Assembly (NCBI GenBank): GCA_012274445.1
Contig: JAAROD010000011.1
Span: 496,001-560,000 of the forward strand
From: Sclerotiophoma versabilis
Lineage: Eukaryota > Ascomycota > Dothideomycetes > Pleosporales > Didymellaceae
Direction of reading: 5' to 3'
DNA length: 64,000 nt
Position 1 is the stretch's first letter, and every line of letters begins with the position of its first letter. Both the position numbers and the translations under genes were made by a program. The notes below the pieces were generated by a model. That model saw only the letters and a list, made by a program, of their open reading frames with translations. It made no database searches and was not told where the DNA came from. Below, piece after piece: positions 22,576 through 33,209 of this stretch.

Positions 22576-23712
22576 GCGACCCGCGACGCTTCGGCCGCCT
22601 TTCCCTCCTACGTGCGATGCACTTACGCGATGCGGCAAACACTAGGGCTAGCTTTACGATAATCACAACGAGTGCGCCCTTCACGCACTGGCACTATCGT
22701 CGCCATGTTGAGCAAACACAGGCGCAGGAATAGAGGTACTGCAAATTGCTTTCGACTTGTTGAAACAACAGGCGGCACATCAAAAGCCGCGGATCGGCAC
22801 ACAGGAGTCCATTCTTACTGCACGCTCCGAACAATACTTCAAGCGCTGAAGTTCGAGTTCGAGACGGCTTTATTTCTTCGGCGTATACGGCATCAGCGAG
22901 CGCGTGTGGCTTTCACATGCACGTTTACATTGTACAACCATAGATTATGCAAACTGCAGCGAGCGAGGCATAGCGATCACGATATATCTAATACACTCAC
23001 CTTTCCACGCAACATGTTTCCACTTCCATGAAAAAAATCCACTGCCTCCAGCGTCAACCTGTCGTCACGCCTCACCCCGCAGCACGCGTCTTTGTGTTCC
23101 GGGGGGCTGAAGATCGACACTCCATTACTGACCATCCCCACCAACGAGATGTCAGCCCTCCACATCACCTAACGCACGCTAGCCAGGCACCCAGCGCTCG
23201 CTTAGAACGAACCGCCCAGCAACTGATGTCATCTGTCCTTGCTCCTTGATATCCTTGCAACGTTGACCGGCGAGGAGCCAATGTCAGCGAGGTCACTCTA
23301 CTGCAGAATCTGCGGTTGAGCCTCTCGCGATGCTCCGCGATTGGACTGAATCCATGGTTCGCCGGTGAACTTGCGAGTTAGCCTGGCAAGGCAGAGCAAG
23401 CATATCCTCGTGATGAGCCTCTGTATGCGAAAGCGAAGGGCTATATGAGCTAGCACTTAGACGCTGCGAGATCGTATCTCAAGTATTGCCACTTACTTAT
23501 TCTGAGACAGTCCACGATATCTCAGTCACGAAGCGCAATCTGCAAGTCGATTTACAGGGACCAGCCGCATACGACATCCAACTTGAAAACAGGATCCCGC
23601 TCCTGGGCCAAGACTGAGGATCGTCCTACATCATAATAACTCAATCACTGAAGCCGCCAAAACGGATCTCCTTCTGGTCTACCATCTCTTCTATCCTGAA
23701 GATTTCTACACA
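22576..23712. other. Intergenic, no gene recognised
   Basis: Contains the 3' flank of the mannosyltransferase and the promoter of the Q-rich protein gene. No coding or RNA gene could be supported. Confidence 0.5.
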
Positions 23713-24468
23713 ATGTCATCCTACGGTTCAGCCCATTCGGGACAACTGCATCCAGGCTATCAAGTCCCATCACAACAGCAACGAATACGCTCGCACTCCA
23801 ACCCACCATACCCTACAACCCCGGGCTCAGTGCCATACCCGCAACAACAGCAGTCGAGCTACTTCCCTTACACAGCGACTGCACCATATCAGCAGGCACC
23901 ACCAACATCAAACCCCATCGCCATTCCAATGTCCAATCGGAAGCAGTCATCGTCAGACTATACCCACGGCTACGGCATTTCACCATCCTTTCCACCTCCC
24001 TCAAGTCCGTACGCCAAGTCGTATCCGACGCAGCCTCTCCAACCTATCCCACAGCAGCAGCCTTTTCCGGAGAACCATCAGTACTCGTCCCAACAGCAGC
24101 AGGCTGTACCGTCAAGCTCGCCAGGCTATCAACACCCGCGCCGTCGCTCGTCCTCATCGCAATACGGCTATGATTCCCGCCAATCTTACGAGTCAGCACA
24201 CTCCCACCAGTCCGCACATTCGCACCCGAGTCCTGACTACTACGGGAGGCACACACAGAATGGGCATGGAAATCCTGATGACCGGTACAATTATGGTAAC
24301 GAGAACGAGGGGTACGGGCAGGTACCTGTTCCGCCAAAGGATTACGGCGATTGGGACAAGGAAGAAGTCAGCAAATATCATAAGCGCCAAGAGCTGGAGC
24401 GCAGGCCGACTCTGGGTGGAAGTTTGATGAGTTTGGTTAAGAAGATTGGGGGGAGTGAGCGGAGATAG
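23713..24468 (+). CDS. Q/S/P/Y-rich disordered protein with conserved-looking basic tail
   Basis: Single exon, 251 aa. Residues 1-210 are low complexity (PYPQQQQSSYFPY, QPLQPIPQQQPF, YSSQQQQAVPSSS, SAHSHQSAHSHPS) and rich in Gln, Ser, Pro, Tyr and His, as in prion-like or assembly proteins. Residues about 213-251 differ: DWDKEEVSKYHKRQELERR followed by PTLGGSLMSLVKKIGGSERR, which reads as a charged helix plus an amphipathic helix and is probably the functional module. No domain family named. The ATG at 23713 follows a C-rich leader ending CACAATG. Function unknown. Confidence 0.7.
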   Translation: MSSYGSAHSGQLHPGYQVPSQQQRIRSHSNPPYPTTPGSVPYPQQQQSSYFPYTATAPYQQAPPTSNPIAIPMSNRKQSSSDYTHGYGISPSFPPPSSPYAKSYPTQPLQPIPQQQPFPENHQYSSQQQQAVPSSSPGYQHPRRRSSSSQYGYDSRQSYESAHSHQSAHSHPSPDYYGRHTQNGHGNPDDRYNYGNENEGYGQVPVPPKDYGDWDKEEVSKYHKRQELERRPTLGGSLMSLVKKIGGSERR

Positions 24469-25298
24469 ACATAGCTGATGAGCATGAATAAGAGTGGATG
24501 TGTAGGATGCGGAAGGGAGACTGTGCAAGACACTGAGCCGGCATTGAAGGGAGCATATTGGCGCTGGACGCCTGGCGTTTGGATTTCGATACCCATTTCT
24601 TAGTATACTGTTGTAGTTGTAATGTCCGAATACATGCATGGATCAAAAAAAACTATGTGTGTGGTCTATTGACATATCGGTGTACTGAGTAGCTGCGTCG
24701 CAACTTATGAGATGTGCACCAGACAACATACCTTGTCGATTGGAGACCGCAATTGTACCTGTCGCTTGCGCCACCGGAACTTGCCACCAGCGGCCCTGTG
24801 GCGTGTAATTGTCTTCACCAGTCTTTGTTTGTTGACTAATGATTGCATCGCAACCGGCAGGTGCTGCCCCACTTGTAGCGCACAGCCTTACAGTACGCGC
24901 TAGCACTGCCATGTGCTTCGATCATCTTTAGGCAGCGATGGTCTCCCTTAGCGGTGCGCGCCTGACCTGCGAACCATTGAACTCGGCGAATCATGAAGAA
25001 CCGGGCGGCTCAACCGAGAAACACCAGTCCAGCATTGACTGTTCGTAGCTTCGTCGTCATATCCTCACCCCACTATCGCGGGGCTGAGTCTTGTATTTGC
25101 GCCTCTCTTGTGCTCAGCCTCTCACCATCTTCTGGTTGCGCTAATCTCCATCAAATAAGCTCAGCCGAGACCGCTTCAGAGGCCACATATTTCTCTGGCT
25201 GTTCTCCTGCCTGTACCTTCTCTTGAACTTCCAGCAACGGAATCTCTCCTAGCGCTTACCATCACCAAGCCCGCCTAGAGCATTTCCGGCACGAACCT
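24469..25298. other. Intergenic; promoter region of the annexin gene
   Basis: No coding sequence supported. The last 200 bp are C/T-rich, with CTCAGCC and TTCTCTTG-type leader sequence typical of a highly expressed fungal gene. Confidence 0.45.
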
Positions 25299-26855
25299 AT
25301 GGCATACAACCAACCACCTGGGGGCTACGGTCGACCACCCCATCAAAGTCGTAAGTCATACCCGGTGGGCTGTGCATCTGCTTCTGTATACAGATCGACC
25401 GTCTGTAACTTGGCATTTAGAACGCACAACTACTAATACTTCCCAGAGCCCTACGGCCAGCAGCCACAATACCAGCAAGGACCTCCTCAAGGGTACGGAC
25501 AGCCTCCAATGCAGAATCAACAGTATCCACCTCAGGGCCAATACGGTGCTCCTCCACCGCAGCAGCAATGGGGTCAACCACCACCTGGGCAATATGGTGC
25601 GCCGCCACCTAACCAGTATGGTGGACCACCTCCCCAAGGCCAGTATGGAGCCCCACCTCAGCAACAGCAATGGGGTCAGCCACCTCCTCCACAAGGCCAG
25701 TATGGCGCACCACCGCCAGGTCAATACGGCGCACCACCACCAGGACAGTATGGTGCGCCGCCTCCGCAAGGACAGTATGGAGCACCGCCACAGGGACAGT
25801 ACGGTGCGCCCCCGCAACAGCAGCAATATGGTGCGCCGCCACCCGGCCAGTACCAAGCTCCACCTCAGCAGCAGCAATTTGGACCTCCGACCCAGCCGTC
25901 TCTTGGATATGGACCCCAACAGACTGCCAACATTGACGTTACGCAGGATGTTGACGCTATCCGCAAAGCCATGAAAGGATTTGGGACCGACGAGAAGGCA
26001 CTCATTGCCATCTTGTCGAAGAAGGATCCTATTCAAATCAACACGATCAGGACACAGTTCGACCAAAGACATAGGAGGAACTTGGTTCAAGACCTGGAGA
26101 AAGAGACTAGCAGCTACTTCAAGGAAGGCCTTGTAGAAATCGCCCGCGGTCCTCTAGTCTCTGACTGCTACAATCTCTTCAACGCTATGAAGGGTATGGG
26201 TACCAAGGAAGTTGTTCTTGATGACATTCTCGTCGGACGTTCCAACGCAGATATCAACGCCATCAAGGCAGAGTACCAGAGAATCTTCAAGAAGAGCCTG
26301 GAAGCGGATCTGCGCGGCGACCTCTCAGCTGGAACCGAGCAAATGTACATGATGATCGTCTCGGCCCGCCGTGCTGAGGACTCCCACCCTGTCATCCCCC
26401 ATGAAATTGAGCAGGCTGTCACAGACCTGCAGACAGGAATTGGCAATACAGTCAGCAAGAACGCCGCGCAGGTCTGCCAGGTTCTCACCTCCAAGAATGA
26501 TGCCCAACTCCGTGCTATTGCTCAATCCTACCAGCAGCGCTTCCACAAGGACCTTAACGGCGTGCTGAAATCCGCCTTCTCGGGCCATATGGAGGATGTG
26601 CTTCTTCTGCTACTTGCACGTGCGCAAAACCGTGCGCTCGCCGAGGCAGTAAGACTGGAGGAGAGTATGGCGGGCATGGGCACAAAGGACCAGCTACTGG
26701 TTCAGCGCGTTGTCAGATGTCATTGGGATCGCAATTTCATGAACGCCGTTAGCAACGAGTACAGGAAGAAGTTCGGCAAGGACCTTGTTAAGAGGATTGA
26801 GGGCGAGACAAGAGGAGACTACGAGAAGTTGATGGTTGCTTGTGTCAAACCTTGA
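25299..26855 (+). CDS. Annexin with a GQYGAPP-repeat N-terminal head
   Basis: Calcium-dependent phospholipid-binding protein, 486 aa. Exon 1 25299-25350, exon 2 25447-26855; the 96-nt intron (GTAAGT...CAG) splits the start of the low-complexity head. Residues about 18-175 are Pro/Gln/Gly/Tyr repeats (PPPGQYGAPP, PQQQQWGQ), as in fungal and slime-mould annexin VII/XIV relatives. Residues about 183-486 hold four annexin repeats. Type II calcium loops are seen as KGFGTDE (repeat 1), KGMGTKE (repeat 2) and AGMGTKD (repeat 4); repeat 3 is degenerate (TGIGNTVSKN). Expected in membrane trafficking or repair. The Met at 25299 is chosen because the intron is needed to reach the second exon in frame. 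Confidence 0.95.
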
Positions 26856-27379
26856 ACAGAATGAGTCTTGATACTTAACGACAAGGGTACGGATAGCTAT
26901 GGCGGTTGCAGAGGGTTTTTGGGGTTGATATCCTGGGTTCTGTAGCCTTTCCAGCGTTGATATATATATATATATATATACGTTCTTCTCCACACCTTTC
27001 TGGAGACACCACCTCGTATTCCATCTTTCCAAATGCGGTAATTTGTAAAAAGCATCGGTCTTCTCCCGCTAAAATGTCGACATCGCTACCGGTTATTGGC
27101 AGCACTAAGAGACAGGGGTCCTTCCCTCTCCACACCCTTTCCTCGGGTCACAGAGATTATATACACACGGGATCTAGGCACTGACGCCACAGATTGCAGG
27201 TAACAAGTAGGGTGCTGAAGCCTCAAGTGCCGCGCAGCCTGACAGCGACAAAGTCCCCTCAACACAAGTGTCGCCTTTGTATAATTTCGCAGACCGACCT
27301 TCCAGTTGTGCAAGAAGTAAGACGGCCGGCCTCATCCGGATATATCTGCATGACAAACAGCACAGCTAAGCTTTCCAAT
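26856..27379. other. Convergent 3' intergenic region
   Basis: Lies between the annexin and arrestin-like 3' ends. It holds a TA microsatellite and nothing else recognisable. Confidence 0.5.
26961..26980 (+). repeat. (TA)10 microsatellite
   Basis: Ten perfect TA units about 105 bp past the annexin stop codon. Confidence 0.95.
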
Positions 27380-28756
27380 TCACGGTTCGTAAGCAGGTGG
27401 GTCCACATCCTCAGCTCGCACTTCGGCTCCTGCAACCACTCTCCCTCTCTCTATCCCTACTTCACGCATCAGCTCCTCCAGCACGGCGCTTTCTTCCTGC
27501 GCTTCGTCGTCTAAGGGCGGCCCTAGCCAGCCGCCTGGTCTTGTCATGGGCTCGATTGTGACGTCTCGTACTAGGATCTCGTGCTCGCTCTCTTTGCCGC
27601 TGCTTTCGAGGAGTATGTCGTACTTGACATCGTAGCGCAGCGCGACGTTGTAGGTTTTGAATGTTGGTGGCACTATTTTGTTGATTGCGAAGGCTTCGAT
27701 GTCCGTGGCTGTGGTTGTGTGGAGTGGTAGGCCGGGGATTGCGTAGCGGCGGTTGAAGAGGTCGAATTTCGAGTCGCCGGAACGAAGGATGTTGTATGCT
27801 AGTGAGGGGTGGGAGGGGAGGGGGATCCGGTAGTCGATGTGGGCTATGGCCTGCGCGCGTATTCCTCGCAGATGGATCGACGCTGCTTGGTCGTTGTCAG
27901 GGGTAGGCCCGGACTGGATTGATATCTTTAGTCGGCTGGATGAGCCGGCGCGGTAGTGCTCCGGCACACTCAGTATCAACAGGTCTGAGCCGAGGCATTC
28001 GTGCAAGCTCTCTGTGGTTCCAGAGAGACGCCTGCTTAGCCGTCGTAATGTTCCCCTCCCTCTTCCGTCATGATTAGACCTGGGTTTCCGTTCGACTCGT
28101 ACTGGCGGCGCAGGTATCGATGGTATCTGAATAGGCAGTCCTACTTCCGGCACCGAGGGGAAGAAGCGGAGTTGATGCACGACCTTAGGGTTCATAGTGA
28201 AGTGCCTCTCCTCGCTCACAAACTGGGCTTCCAGAACGTACTCATTGCGAACGGTACTCTCGTCCCACCACAGACTCGGTGGCAGTGCATGTCCTAGCTC
28301 ATACTCAAATTTGGGATCTGCGAGACATGGCGTTGAAGGAGGTAGTTGGACGGCCTCGGGAAAGCGGAACTCGAAAGGGTACTCGATTCGATTCGGTGGG
28401 CAATTCTCGCTGGGCATCGATTTTCTCTGCAATCTCATCTCGTGGCGAAAGAGATCTGTCGACGAGACGTATTGGCTTGTGCCTTCAAGCGTGCGGCATG
28501 TTGAACGGCCGATAAATTGAATGTTGATGCTCTTCACTTTGATGTTGGATTTCACATGTACGACACCGCGGATCGGGTCATTATTTGTGTGAACACTGCG
28601 AATGGTTGACCTGGAGAACGCGATCGAGATTATTCCGTTTGGAGTATTCCGGTGTTCAGGGTAGTGGTCGCTATACAGCTGTGGCTGAGCGACATAGCTA
28701 TAGACGTGGCGAGGTGCTGGCATGGAACACATGTTGTTGGCACTACTGGTGACCAT
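27380..28756 (-). CDS. Arrestin-like protein with C-terminal PPxY motif
   Basis: Alpha-arrestin-type adaptor, 458 aa, single exon. Residues about 40-210 match an arrestin N-domain: GIISIAFSRSTIRSVHTNNDPIRG, then VKSINIQFIGRSTC, and PPNRIEYPFEFRFPEAVQLPPS. Residues about 260-410 form the C-domain (LLILSVPEHYRAGSSSRLKI, KYDILLESSG). The basic linker KRKPRSNHDGRGRGTLRRLSRR-like segment near 225-250 could be a phospho-site region. The chain ends VDPPAYEP, where PPAY is a consensus ligand for WW domains of Rsp5/Nedd4 ubiquitin ligases. Expected role: guiding plasma-membrane transporters to ubiquitination and endocytosis (family knowledge). Start ATG 28754-28756. Confidence 0.85.
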   Translation of the reverse strand: MVTSSANNMCSMPAPRHVYSYVAQPQLYSDHYPEHRNTPNGIISIAFSRSTIRSVHTNNDPIRGVVHVKSNIKVKSINIQFIGRSTCRTLEGTSQYVSSTDLFRHEMRLQRKSMPSENCPPNRIEYPFEFRFPEAVQLPPSTPCLADPKFEYELGHALPPSLWWDESTVRNEYVLEAQFVSEERHFTMNPKVVHQLRFFPSVPEVGLPIQIPSIPAPPVRVERKPRSNHDGRGRGTLRRLSRRLSGTTESLHECLGSDLLILSVPEHYRAGSSSRLKISIQSGPTPDNDQAASIHLRGIRAQAIAHIDYRIPLPSHPSLAYNILRSGDSKFDLFNRRYAIPGLPLHTTTATDIEAFAINKIVPPTFKTYNVALRYDVKYDILLESSGKESEHEILVRDVTIEPMTRPGGWLGPPLDDEAQEESAVLEELMREVGIERGRVVAGAEVRAEDVDPPAYEP

Positions 28757-29729
28757 ATTAGCGAATTATGTGTCATGAAGTTGCAAGTCAATGTCTGGGT
28801 ATAAATATAAGAATTTTAGTATTTGTTTCGTGAATCCCTTTCTCTAGATGGTGAGTGTAGGAGATATTACTTCGCTTTTGGTCCCATCCCTTCCGCGGTC
28901 AAGAATGGCTGACAAATACCAAAACTGCTGAGATCGTATCACTCAAAATAAAGCTGTGACTCAAGGCCGCTTTAGCGTAATATAGTTGTTCTTATTCTCT
29001 GAAACTATGATGCAAACATCTGCAACCGTGTCGTAATAATTTCAAAGCGAATCACCCCGGACCACGGAGACGTAGCCAGCGTGGACGATGCAGCATGATG
29101 TGGAGTTGGAATGGAAGATACTCGGGCACGATCCCGGTACCTATTGTTGCAATAGCCTAGTCATGCTTCCCAGGCGGCGATTGGGTGGTGCTGCGTGTAG
29201 CATGGAGCTTGCGTGTTCTAAGTGCTGGACTACGGTAGTGGTGGATGTGGCTAGGCAACCCCATACTCAGACCCCGGAGTTTACGAGATGCATCGAGCCG
29301 CGTATTCGTAGAAACATCACCTACTGCAGATGTGACTTTTTTTTACAGCCTTTGCAAAAGCTGACGTATGAATGGAATGCGCTGGTATGTCGGCAATTGT
29401 GAACACTTCGCTCTTTGTTGGCGATGTCAGCAAGAGGTAGTCAAGGCATGGGCAGTCGGCAAAACAGACTGTGATATGGTATCTGGAAGTAGAGGCGTTT
29501 TCTCTATTGACAATAATAAATTTAAGATGTAGCGGATACGGACGTTTGCAGGAAAGGAGACAGGAGAAGAAAAGCGCAAGGGCGATGACGTAGGTAACGT
29601 CGTGATTATTGGAAAGGGCTACATGGTACTTGCGCTGCTGACCATCTCAGACCTAGACAGAACGTGAACAATATGTTTTACCCGCTTTATCGACTTGCAC
29701 TACTATTGTTGCCGCTGCTATTCGCATCG
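28757..29729. other. Intergenic, no gene seen
   Basis: Promoter side of the arrestin-like gene and 3' flank of the membrane protein gene. A plus-strand frame at 29088-29402 has no protein character. Confidence 0.5.
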
Positions 29730-31276
29730 CTACACGTGAGGGATGAAGTTCGTCCACTCGACGTTTACATAGGCTGTCGTATTGATGTTTCTTAATTCGG
29801 CAAAAGCTTCTCCGATCAGGTACACTCGTACAATTCCATACACAATAGCAAGCGGTGTAATTGTTGCGAACTCCCAAGGCAGCGGCAACTCAGTGTATTT
29901 GCGCTTGACTGTCAATGTGACCTTTCTGTGCATCCGAATGCGATGTCTCTCAAGGCCGGCTCTGTTGAAAACGTAGAGCCAGACGGTTCGCCAGCGCCCG
30001 AGTCGAGTCCAGGATGCGATAGTTTCAAAGACCCAGAAAGCAACCGTGATTCCAAAGAGAAGGAGCGATGAAATTCGCCACAACGTGCGTTCAAGAGCCG
30101 TTGGAAAATCGAAGTTCCAGCCAGCGACATGGATAGCAGTGAAGAGCAGAGTAGCAAAGCACAGCATATACTCTTGAACTGCATACGGATTCGTAGGAAA
30201 TCGATCGTTTGGAATGCGCTGTGTTGGTCGCTCAGGGGGTATGACTGGCATGTTCATGAATCATTGTACGTTCACTGAATATCCAGGCCCGTTTTCGTCG
30301 ACGAAGTCAAGCGGCATGAGATCCCAATCTTGATTGCCGATTATCTCTTCCAGAGTCTTCGGCGAGTAGACATGTACTGGGCTGTGCACGTCCGCTGGCT
30401 TGTGAAGCCAAGCATATGAGGTCATCAGCGAGCAGATGACGATAGCAAGGGCGTTCAGCTCGAGTGTGGTGATGGTGAGTTGCTGGGCCGCACGTGCGGC
30501 GCACTGGATGATGAGGTAGCTGACCTGAAAAGCCGTAATCACCTTGGTGAAGGTATCTTGCTTGGACTTGTCCCAGACTTCCCGCTTCGTCACTCGAGGA
30601 AACTCGATGTATTTGTGGCGGACCAGCCAGTGCAATTGGGTTGCATTCAACGGAAAAGGTTTGCTGTCTTTGGCATGAAAGACGAAGCCACCCATGTCGG
30701 CAAAGAACGCCTGCCTCATGTGCCACTCATGGTACCCCGACTCTTTGAACGCCTTGACAAACCATTTTGCTCTACTCCACTGACCTGCAGCGTAGGTAAG
30801 GACAAATTCCGGGCCCATAATGCCCAGCATCATCCATAATATCCGGCGACCGACCAGTCGAAGGTATGTGTCTTGCGGTGCAGGGAGATTCAAGCACAAC
30901 ATCGTATACGTGCTAATGCCGATCGTTATGAGAGAAGTCCAGAGAATATCGAAGGTACCTCGATAATTCGGTTGTTCGACCCAGGCCGTTACTCGTGCTG
31001 ACGTTGCGTTTGGTGCCAGCTCGCTCGATTGAAAATCGCAGGCATTGACTGGGCCAGCCATGACAAGGGGTCTGCCTGGAAATGTGCAAACAACAAGAAA
31101 AAAGAACAATAGGACCATGCTTATTATGCTGAGTGCGCACAAAGAGAGTGCCAGACGGTACTCAGGAGAAAGTACATACCGATGAGATAGAGAACCACGA
31201 AAGAGGCGCTCTACTTACCTCCATACTTCGATGCAGGTACTTGACACCACTGATAAGCGCCGGGATGCACATGCAT
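29730..31276 (-). CDS. Fungal multi-pass integral membrane protein, interrupted by one in-frame TGA
   Basis: Exon 1 31276-31219, exon 2 31075-29730 (143-nt intron, GTAAGT...CAG). The joined frame spans 468 codons and is open except for TGA at 30261-30263 (codon 291) and the terminal stop. Before the TGA: an extracellular-type start (PLVMAGPVNACDF), then hydrophobic segments (FDILWTSLITIGISTYTML, RRILWMMLGIMGPEFVLTY, FQVSYLIIQCAARAAQ, ALAIVICSLMTSYAWL). After it: FMNMPVIPPERPTQRIPNDRF and two or three more membrane segments (YMLCFATLLFTAIHVAGW, RISSLLLFGITVAFWVFE, PLAIVYGIVRVYLI). The two halves read as one protein. Either a recent null allele, a sequencing error, or read-through. No function known. 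The exon 1 call is tentative; an internal Met (MAGPVNA) is an alternative start. Confidence 0.7.
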
Positions 31277-31692
31277 ATATCACCAAGCCACGTTGTTTCA
31301 TGTACGGCAACGAGTACATCTCCGACATTCAACCGAGATACATGTACTTCACAGAGGGAAGCTCAATAGATCATACCCATGCTCCAAAGGGATCGAAGGC
31401 TGGATGTCGCCCTCGACTTTGTCAATGTCATGAAAAACAAGTGGTTCTAAAATCAATGAACGGGCCGGAGCGGGAGTGGGATGTGACAAGGCAACACGGG
31501 AGCGCTATAGCACGGACCCCAGGGGAAAGGCAGTATGGCCTCTGATTGGCTTACCAAGCGCCACTACCCACTCGAAACACGATCCTTTGCGTGTATAGCG
31601 CCTTTACGTGCATGGAGCGCAATCCACAACTTTCGCAATTGATCTTCCTTTCTCTATGTACATTGTCCCCGACAGCTTCTTCTCTCACGACA
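31277..31692. other. Divergent promoter region
   Basis: Shared upstream DNA of the membrane protein (minus) and the hydrolase (plus). No coding sequence supported. Confidence 0.45.
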
Positions 31693-32901
31693 ATGCCATC
31701 AGCCACTGCCGTGCTGAAACCCCTCCTCGGTACCTTAGCCGGTATTGTTGGCATATACGCAGCCTTCATTTCTCTTCTTAAAATCCCAACGCTGCAGGAT
31801 CATGTCATCTACCTGCACTCTGTAACGCTCACATGGTTTCAAGATGTGAATGTACCGGAGCAATGGGGGTTTCTGCGCAATCAAGTCACTCCGTTCCACC
31901 TGAAAACACCTGATGGCGAGACGCTGCATGCATGGCATGTCTTGCCATTGGAGATCTATCGTCAGCATCAGGATGAACTTCGCAAAGAGCCTACAGGCTT
32001 ATGCGAAGATATCGAGCAGCGTCTTTCGTTCAGATTGTTAAAAGATGACCCTACGGCGCAGCTTATCATATACCTGCACGGGGCAGCAGGAACATTGGGT
32101 TCAGGCTGGAGACCGCAGAGCTATCGAGCACTGTCTGCAGCGTCTACAAATGTCCATGTACTTGTGGTCGACTACCGTGGCTTTGGTACCAGCAGCGGAT
32201 GGCCGTCAGAAGCCGGCCTCCTCACAGATGCTCTCACGCTCGTAGATTTCGCGATCCAGACAGCAGGTATCCCGCCGGAGAGGACGGTTCTGTTCGCTCA
32301 ATCGATTGGCACAGCGGTGGCATTATCGCTCACCCATCACCTTGCTACACAGTCGCCTCCTGTGCTATTCGCAGGCACCGTACTGGTTGCACCATTTGCA
32401 GATGTTGCTTCTTTGACTAAGACCTACAAAGTTGCTGGCACTATACCTCTACTGTCGCCAGTAGCGTTTTTCCCAAAGCTGCTTGCACTCCTGAACAGTT
32501 TTATCATCAGCAAGTGGCCGTCACAAGAGAAGCTGGCCGGTCTTGTGCGACACCTTGATTCTATCAAGATCGATGACCGCAAACGCAAATACGACATTAC
32601 CCTAATCCACGCCGAAGATGACTATGATATCCCAACGGTGCACTCGGACGTTCTGTTCTGGCATGGTGTGAATGCAACGGTGGATGCTGAGTCGTTCATG
32701 ACATTTGAGGATCTAGAAAAGAGAAAATTAAGAGACAGAGTTCCACTTGGCGCTGGAGGTTGGGAGATGGAGTGGCATGGTAAAGGTGGCGTCATCAGGG
32801 AGCAGATTGTCAAGCATGGGTTGCACGATCGAATCATGAGCTATCCCGTTGTAAGTCTTGCAGTTGCTAGTGCTTTTCATAGCCAAGATAGACACACATG
32901 A
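31693..32901 (+). CDS. Alpha/beta hydrolase, ABHD12/Bem46-like, membrane-anchored
   Basis: Serine hydrolase of 402 aa in one exon. Residues about 6-28 (VLKPLLGTLAGIVGIYAAFISLL) form an N-terminal membrane anchor. The oxyanion segment is IIYLHGAAGTLGSGWR, then VLVVDYRGFGTSSG. The nucleophile elbow is FAQSIGTAVAL (AxSxG form of GxSxG), the acid is within LIHAEDDYDIP and the His is in VKHGLHDRI near the C-terminus, so the triad looks complete. ABHD12-type enzymes act on lysophospholipids or monoacylglycerols, which suggests a lipid substrate. The open frame continues 49 codons upstream, but the Met at 31693 directly precedes the anchor. The C-terminus could be spliced at 32851 (GTAAGT); the unspliced reading SYPVVSLAVASAF looks natural and is preferred. 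Confidence 0.85.
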   Translation: MPSATAVLKPLLGTLAGIVGIYAAFISLLKIPTLQDHVIYLHSVTLTWFQDVNVPEQWGFLRNQVTPFHLKTPDGETLHAWHVLPLEIYRQHQDELRKEPTGLCEDIEQRLSFRLLKDDPTAQLIIYLHGAAGTLGSGWRPQSYRALSAASTNVHVLVVDYRGFGTSSGWPSEAGLLTDALTLVDFAIQTAGIPPERTVLFAQSIGTAVALSLTHHLATQSPPVLFAGTVLVAPFADVASLTKTYKVAGTIPLLSPVAFFPKLLALLNSFIISKWPSQEKLAGLVRHLDSIKIDDRKRKYDITLIHAEDDYDIPTVHSDVLFWHGVNATVDAESFMTFEDLEKRKLRDRVPLGAGGWEMEWHGKGGVIREQIVKHGLHDRIMSYPVVSLAVASAFHSQDRHT

Positions 32902-33209
32902 ATCGTTATTTGGCATAGCGAAAGAAAGCAAAACTCGATCGCGAAAGGCACTTACACTTAATTGCGGCACCCCAGTCCTTTCTCCTTCACTTGCCCTTTC
33001 GCTAGGAACACTGTTCGGTCTATGCGTGACGTGGCGCAAGATTTGACGCAACCCCCGCTTTTTCCAACTTTCCAATGTGACAGCGTCTCGCCTCTAACCT
33101 TCTATCTCAATCCCATACGAAGACATGACGGGCATGCCAGACAGCACTCTCGTCGCTCTAGCCGCCACTTTGAAGAAGTAATAGCATCCTGCCCCCATAA
33201 TCAAGACAA
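32902..33209. other. Short intergenic region
   Basis: 3' flank of the hydrolase and promoter of the BTB gene. Nothing else seen. Confidence 0.5.

Noticed and set aside
32851..32920. Possible final intron in the ABHD-type hydrolase (GTAAGT at the C-terminus)
   Set aside because: The unspliced end SYPVVSLAVASAF resembles a natural helix end of the fold, while splicing gives an unrelated basic tail.
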